Positions 5,558 to 8,953 of a stretch of 8,953 bases of DNA are shown here, piece by piece. The stretch lies in NCBI GenBank assembly GCA_045531755.1, contig JAZSEP010000097.1, forward strand, positions 1 through 8,953. The letters run 5' to 3'. Every line of letters starts with the position of its first letter. The stretch's first letter is position 1. The translations under genes and the position numbers were made by a program. This DNA is from UBA11540 sp045531755. GTDB lineage: Bacteria; Bacillota; Clostridia; Oscillospirales; Ruminococcaceae. The notes beneath the pieces are model-generated. The model made no database searches, was not told the DNA's origin, and saw only the letters and a list, made by a program, of their open reading frames with translations.

Positions 5558-6573
5558 TGTTTTTGCATTTCTTCTACAAGTTTTGTTGCAAGTTCTAATG
5601 TTGCTGCGATATCCGACTTTTGAAGGACACAGCTTGAGCTATGCAGATATCTGCAGGGCATGGACATAGCAACAGTCCTGACACCGCAGCGCGATTTATG
5701 GACAACCTGGGAGTCGTTTCCGCCTGCTACCTTTGTTTTTGGTTGTGCTTTTATATTATTTTTTTCTGCTGTTTCGAGAGTAAGCTTATATAACTCTCTA
5801 TCGTAGACAGTGCCACGATCCATAAAGGATATAACCGGACCTTTTTTAAGTTTACAAACTTCATCATCAGGCTCCACACCTGCAATATCTGCAGCAGTTG
5901 TGGTCTCAAGAACAATTGCAAACTCAGGATTTACGCTAAACGTTGCAACGGTGGCTCCACGAGCCCCCACTTCTTCCTGAGTAGTAAATACAAAGTAGGT
6001 ATCGTATTCAATTTCAGACTGCAGCATCTTTATCATAACTGCGCAACCTGCGCGGTCATCAAGAGCCTTTCCTTTTATAAATCCGTCACCAAACTCTACA
6101 AAATCAGAATCAAAAACTGCTCTGTCACCGATAGAAACGTATTTTAGCGCTTCCTCTTTACTTTTTGCTCCTATATCAATGTATAAGCTATCAGTTTCAG
6201 GGAAATTTTTCTCTTGGTCTTTTTTGAGGAAGTGAACGGGCTTTGAGCCGATGACGCCAAACAGCTTGTTATCACCAACTACAACGCGCTTTCCAAATAA
6301 AGCGCCGCTGCATATACCGCCAACGTTTGCAAATTTCAAATAACCTTTATCGGTTATATTGGTGATAATAAAACCAACCTCATCCATGTGAGCGCATATC
6401 ATAACCTTGTGGTTGGCGGCATTTTTGCCTTTTTTGAATGCAATTATATTTCCGAGTGCATCAATGCTATATTCACAGTAATCCTTAATTTCGTCTATGA
6501 TTACCGAGGCAATCTTTGATTCATCACCAGAAGCACCGTTTACAAGCGAAAGCTTCCTTATAAGGTTTATCAT
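5554..6573 (-). CDS. M42-family metallo-aminopeptidase (second of a tandem pair)
   Basis: Cytosolic di-metal aminopeptidase of the M42 (TET/FrvX/YsdC, glutamyl or deblocking aminopeptidase) family, whose members usually form 12-subunit tetrahedral particles that trim peptides. The 339 residues are typical. Metal and catalytic residues are all in place: H62 and D64 in AHMDEVG (61-67), the bridging Asp at 172 in LDDRAGC (171-177), catalytic E200 and ligand E201 in QEEVGARG (199-206), E223 in VLETT as the usual Asp/Glu ligand, and H311 in RYLHSS. The substrate-side motif VAGGNDSQVVH is at 282-292. An excellent SD, AGGAGG (6581-6586), sits 7 bases before the ATG. The start overlaps the stop of the upstream M42 paralogue by 4 bases, and its stop overlaps the GNAT start by 4 bases. 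Family firm; exact specificity not readable. Confidence 0.95.
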   Translation of the reverse strand: MINLIRKLSLVNGASGDESKIASVIIDEIKDYCEYSIDALGNIIAFKKGKNAANHKVMICAHMDEVGFIITNITDKGYLKFANVGGICSGALFGKRVVVGDNKLFGVIGSKPVHFLKKDQEKNFPETDSLYIDIGAKSKEEALKYVSIGDRAVFDSDFVEFGDGFIKGKALDDRAGCAVMIKMLQSEIEYDTYFVFTTQEEVGARGATVATFSVNPEFAIVLETTTAADIAGVEPDDEVCKLKKGPVISFMDRGTVYDRELYKLTLETAEKNNIKAQPKTKVAGGNDSQVVHKSRCGVRTVAMSMPCRYLHSSSCVLQKSDIAATLELATKLVEEMQKQ

Positions 6574-7586
6574 TTTGACGCCTCCTCACACACAAATTCA
6601 CAAATAAGATTTGCAACTGCTTCAACATCATTAACGTCAAGCATCTCTACAGGCATATGCATATACTTCAGCGGAATTGAAACTATAGCAGTTTTAACAC
6701 CTCGTCCGCTGACCGTTATGTCATCTGCGTTGGTGCTTGTCTTGCCTCCACAAACCTCAAGAGTGTATGGAATATCGTTGTTTTTAGCAGTTTCAATAAG
6801 ACCGTCAGACATTTCCTTGGACAAACAAGGAGAAATGCATATCATAGCACCTGAGCCAAGATCGGAACACTTTGTTGAATCACAGTCAGGTGACGTACCG
6901 AATGAAACGTCAACAGCTATAGCGTGAGTAGGAGCAACAGCATAGCTTGAAACTGCAGCACCTTGTCCACCTGTTTCCTCACGTGTACTTAAAACTACGG
7001 AAAGTCCGCAATCGGCATTTCTATCCTTAATCATCTTTGCAGCCTTGATAACAGCCGCACAACCCGATCGGTCATCCATAAAACTGCCTGTTATTGCATC
7101 TCCAAGCATATCGACAGGGGAGAGCTCTAAGGTGATTCTGTCGCCTGTTTTGACAAGTTTTTCCGCCTCTTCTTTAGAGTAGCCTATATCAATATAGATT
7201 TTATCCATTTCCGGAACAGAATCCTCTTTTTGAAGGTGGGGAGGAGTACTGCAAATAAATCCGACGAGCTTTTTTTCACCCCAAACATTTACCTGTGCGG
7301 TGGGCAGAGTCCTTCTGTCGATACCGCCAACGGAATCTACGTGAATAAAGCCTTTATCATCAATATACCTAACAATCATACCAATTGAATCGATATGTGC
7401 ATCAAGCAGAAAATGTTTTTTATTTTCTTTTGGTTTTATAACTGTGGCCACAACGTCGCCCAAAGGGCTTGTTTTAACCGTCGAGAAACCTTCAAGCAAA
7501 GTCGTAGCAACAGATGCAGCATCGTTTTCTGCTCCCGAAACACCGTTTGCAACGCAAAGCTGTTTTATCATATTTTTAATATCCAT
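6570..7586 (-). CDS. M42-family metallo-aminopeptidase (first of a tandem pair)
   Basis: Paralogue of the downstream M42 peptidase with the same architecture: an M42 catalytic domain interrupted by a small beta-rich dimerisation domain at roughly residues 70-165. Length is 338 residues. Catalytic set: H64 and D66 in DAHIDSIG (62-69), D171 in MDDRSGC (170-176), E203 and E204 in REETGGQG (202-209), D226 in AVDVSFG, and H310 in KYMHMPVEM. All metal ligands are present, so it should be active. It differs from its neighbour at specificity positions, for example CGGKTSTNADD (279-289) where the other has AGGNDSQ, and D226 in place of Glu. A GAGGTGA SD (7591-7597) lies 4 bases before the ATG, at the murD stop. 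The two genes are clearly divergent, not a recent duplication. Family firm, substrate unknown. Confidence 0.95.
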   Translation of the reverse strand: MDIKNMIKQLCVANGVSGAENDAASVATTLLEGFSTVKTSPLGDVVATVIKPKENKKHFLLDAHIDSIGMIVRYIDDKGFIHVDSVGGIDRRTLPTAQVNVWGEKKLVGFICSTPPHLQKEDSVPEMDKIYIDIGYSKEEAEKLVKTGDRITLELSPVDMLGDAITGSFMDDRSGCAAVIKAAKMIKDRNADCGLSVVLSTREETGGQGAAVSSYAVAPTHAIAVDVSFGTSPDCDSTKCSDLGSGAMICISPCLSKEMSDGLIETAKNNDIPYTLEVCGGKTSTNADDITVSGRGVKTAIVSIPLKYMHMPVEMLDVNDVEAVANLICEFVCEEASK

Positions 7587-7595
7587 TTTGTCACC

Positions 7596-8953
7596 TCAAA
7601 GTTCACAAACAAGTTTTTTAAAGTGCTTTCCGCGTTCTTCGAAATTGGGATAACAATCGAAGCTTGCAGATGCAGGAGAAAGAGAAACAATGTCTCCTTC
7701 GATAGAAACTTCTTTTGCCGCTTTTACAGCTTCGGGAATGTCGGAAGCTCTGATTATTTCGGGAAATCCGTTATACTCGGATGAAGATCTCACAGCATCT
7801 TCAATCTTTTGAGCAGTTGCACCGCACAGAACAAGCTTTTTAACATACTTGAGTATATACGGTACAAGCGGCTCAAACGGTATTTTTTTATCGTATCCGC
7901 CTGCAATGAGGACGATGGGCTTGCCAAAAGATATGAGTCCTGCAATTGCTCTTGTAGGGCTCGTGGCAATGGAATCGTTGTACCATTTTACACCGTCAAG
8001 TTCACGAACGAATTCAATTCTGTGTTCAACACCGCCAAAGTTTTTGGCAACTTCATGCATAGTTTCGGGAGTTACAAAATCGCTGACAGCAGCTATAGCA
8101 GCAAGGAAGTTTTCTACGTTGTGCATACCGGGAATTCTGATGTCATCTTTATTAAAAAGTTCTGTTGAAGTATAGCCGGAATTAAGAACTAAATTTCCGC
8201 TTTGATTGAGATAGGTTCCTTTATCAACCTTTGAATTACGGCTGAAATAGACGGTTTTTCCACGTGTGAGTGTAGAAAAGCTCATTGTGATATCATTGTC
8301 AGCATTAAGCACGGTTTTGGAAAATGCGTTTTGATGAAGAAAGATGTTTTTCTTGGAATCGATATATTCCTGCATGTCCTTGTGCATATCAAGGTGATTA
8401 GGTGCGAGGTTTGTAACAACCGCAACGTCGGGGGATTTTCTCATAGAAATCAGCTGAAAGCTCGAAAGCTCAACCACTGCAAAATCATCTGGAGTTATAG
8501 TTTCGATTATAGGTAGCAACGCTCTTCCGATATTTCCGCCCAAATGCACGGTGTAGCCTTGCTTTTTAAGCATTTCAGATATTAGTGTGGTGGTTGTTGT
8601 TTTTCCGTCGCTGCCCGTGACCGCAATGGTTTTGCAAGGACAAAGGTCAAAGAAAACTTCCAATTCAGAGGTCACAACTATACCCATTTCACAAGCTTTC
8701 TGTAATTCGGGAATGTGGTAGTAGACACCAGGTGCACGAAAAACAATGTCACATTCAAAGATTGCATCGAGGTATGTTTCACCAAGAGAAAGATTTGCTC
8801 CTGCAAACTCGAATTCATCTGCAAGAGTGCCTACCTGCTCACGGGTCTTTTTATCGCAAAGAGTAACATCAATCCCCTTTTTCAGAAACAGGCGGATAGT
8901 ATCGTTGTTTGTTACACCTGTTCCGATAAAGGCAACTTTTTTATCTTTTATAT
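7596..8953 (-). CDS. murD: UDP-N-acetylmuramoyl-L-alanine--D-glutamate ligase MurD, extreme N-terminus missing
   Basis: Cytosolic ATP-dependent Mur ligase that adds D-glutamate to UDP-MurNAc-L-Ala in peptidoglycan precursor synthesis. The frame is open to the window edge: 451 complete codons, against about 450 for the family, so only a few N-terminal residues are probably cut. The ATG at 8687 is internal. Order of features, counted from the first complete codon at the edge: nucleotide-type fold beginning VAFIGTGVT (6-14), RAPGV (about 71-75, MurD SPG region), P-loop GSDGKTTTTT (113-122), LGGNIG (137-142), VELSSFQL (160-167), NLAPNHLDMH (181-190), the SKK segment that carries the carbamylated Lys in Mur ligases (about 199-201), GGVEHRIEF (306-314), NDSIATSPTRA (325-335), GGYDKKIPF (351-359), and the C-terminal SPASASFDCYPNFEERG. 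It heads the peptidase operon, with a 9-base gap to the first M42 gene. Identification is very firm. Confidence 0.98.
   Translation of the reverse strand, partial: IKDKKVAFIGTGVTNNDTIRLFLKKGIDVTLCDKKTREQVGTLADEFEFAGANLSLGETYLDAIFECDIVFRAPGVYYHIPELQKACEMGIVVTSELEVFFDLCPCKTIAVTGSDGKTTTTTLISEMLKKQGYTVHLGGNIGRALLPIIETITPDDFAVVELSSFQLISMRKSPDVAVVTNLAPNHLDMHKDMQEYIDSKKNIFLHQNAFSKTVLNADNDITMSFSTLTRGKTVYFSRNSKVDKGTYLNQSGNLVLNSGYTSTELFNKDDIRIPGMHNVENFLAAIAAVSDFVTPETMHEVAKNFGGVEHRIEFVRELDGVKWYNDSIATSPTRAIAGLISFGKPIVLIAGGYDKKIPFEPLVPYILKYVKKLVLCGATAQKIEDAVRSSSEYNGFPEIIRASDIPEAVKAAKEVSIEGDIVSLSPASASFDCYPNFEERGKHFKKLVCEL

Noticed and set aside
5890..5925. Possible loss of a metal ligand in the downstream M42 enzyme (Glu in VLETT instead of Asp)
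   Set aside because: From memory of the family, Glu occurs at this position in many FrvX/YsdC-type members, so it is not a missing ligand.
8600..8687. ATG at 8687 as the murD start
   Set aside because: It would remove the N-terminal nucleotide-type domain. The same frame runs open to 8953 with a MurD-like VAFIGTG start region.

Overview
The window looks like a chromosomal, housekeeping-type segment from a low-to-moderate GC Gram-positive anaerobe, probably a Clostridia-class Firmicute. I base this on purine-rich Shine-Dalgarno (SD) sites, tightly overlapping operons, a DivIVA-type coiled-coil protein, a two-subunit class I fumarase component and a YnbB-family PLP enzyme. The species cannot be named from the sequence. 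No mobile elements, CRISPR arrays, tRNAs or rRNAs are visible.

Left part (+ strand, 1-1939): the 3' part of dapB (start lies outside the window), then 19 bases later lysA. Together they supply late steps of the diaminopimelate/lysine pathway. A 12-bp perfect hairpin with a TTTT loop (1946-1973) closes this operon. It also lies just beyond the stop of the convergent gene on the other strand, so it probably ends transcription from both sides.

Middle part (- strand, 1980-3469): a recognisable promoter drives a DivIVA-like coiled-coil gene, followed by a fumarase/tartrate dehydratase beta-subunit gene without an alpha subunit beside it. The DivIVA frame ends at a TGA in a T7 run. One base out of frame, a clean 51-codon continuation with a polybasic, amphipathic end runs down to a stop 6 bases before the fumarase ATG. 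This is the most notable signal in the window: an assembly/sequencing indel, a real frameshift mutation, or a +1 recoding site.

Right part (- strand, 3498-8953): a compact five-gene operon, murD (5' end cut by the window edge), two adjacent divergent M42 metallo-aminopeptidases, a GNAT-type acetyltransferase and a YnbB/methionine-gamma-lyase-like PLP enzyme. Junctions are 9 bases, a 4-base ATGA overlap, another ATGA overlap and 2 bases, implying co-transcription and translational coupling. MurD and the DapB/LysA pair touch peptidoglycan-precursor or DAP metabolism. The peptidases and the PLP enzyme suggest peptide and amino-acid turnover, but no shared pathway is proven.

I do not see a clearly novel multi-gene system. 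The points worth following are the DivIVA frameshift, the orphan fumarase beta subunit, the M42 pair and the AT-rich GNAT gene.
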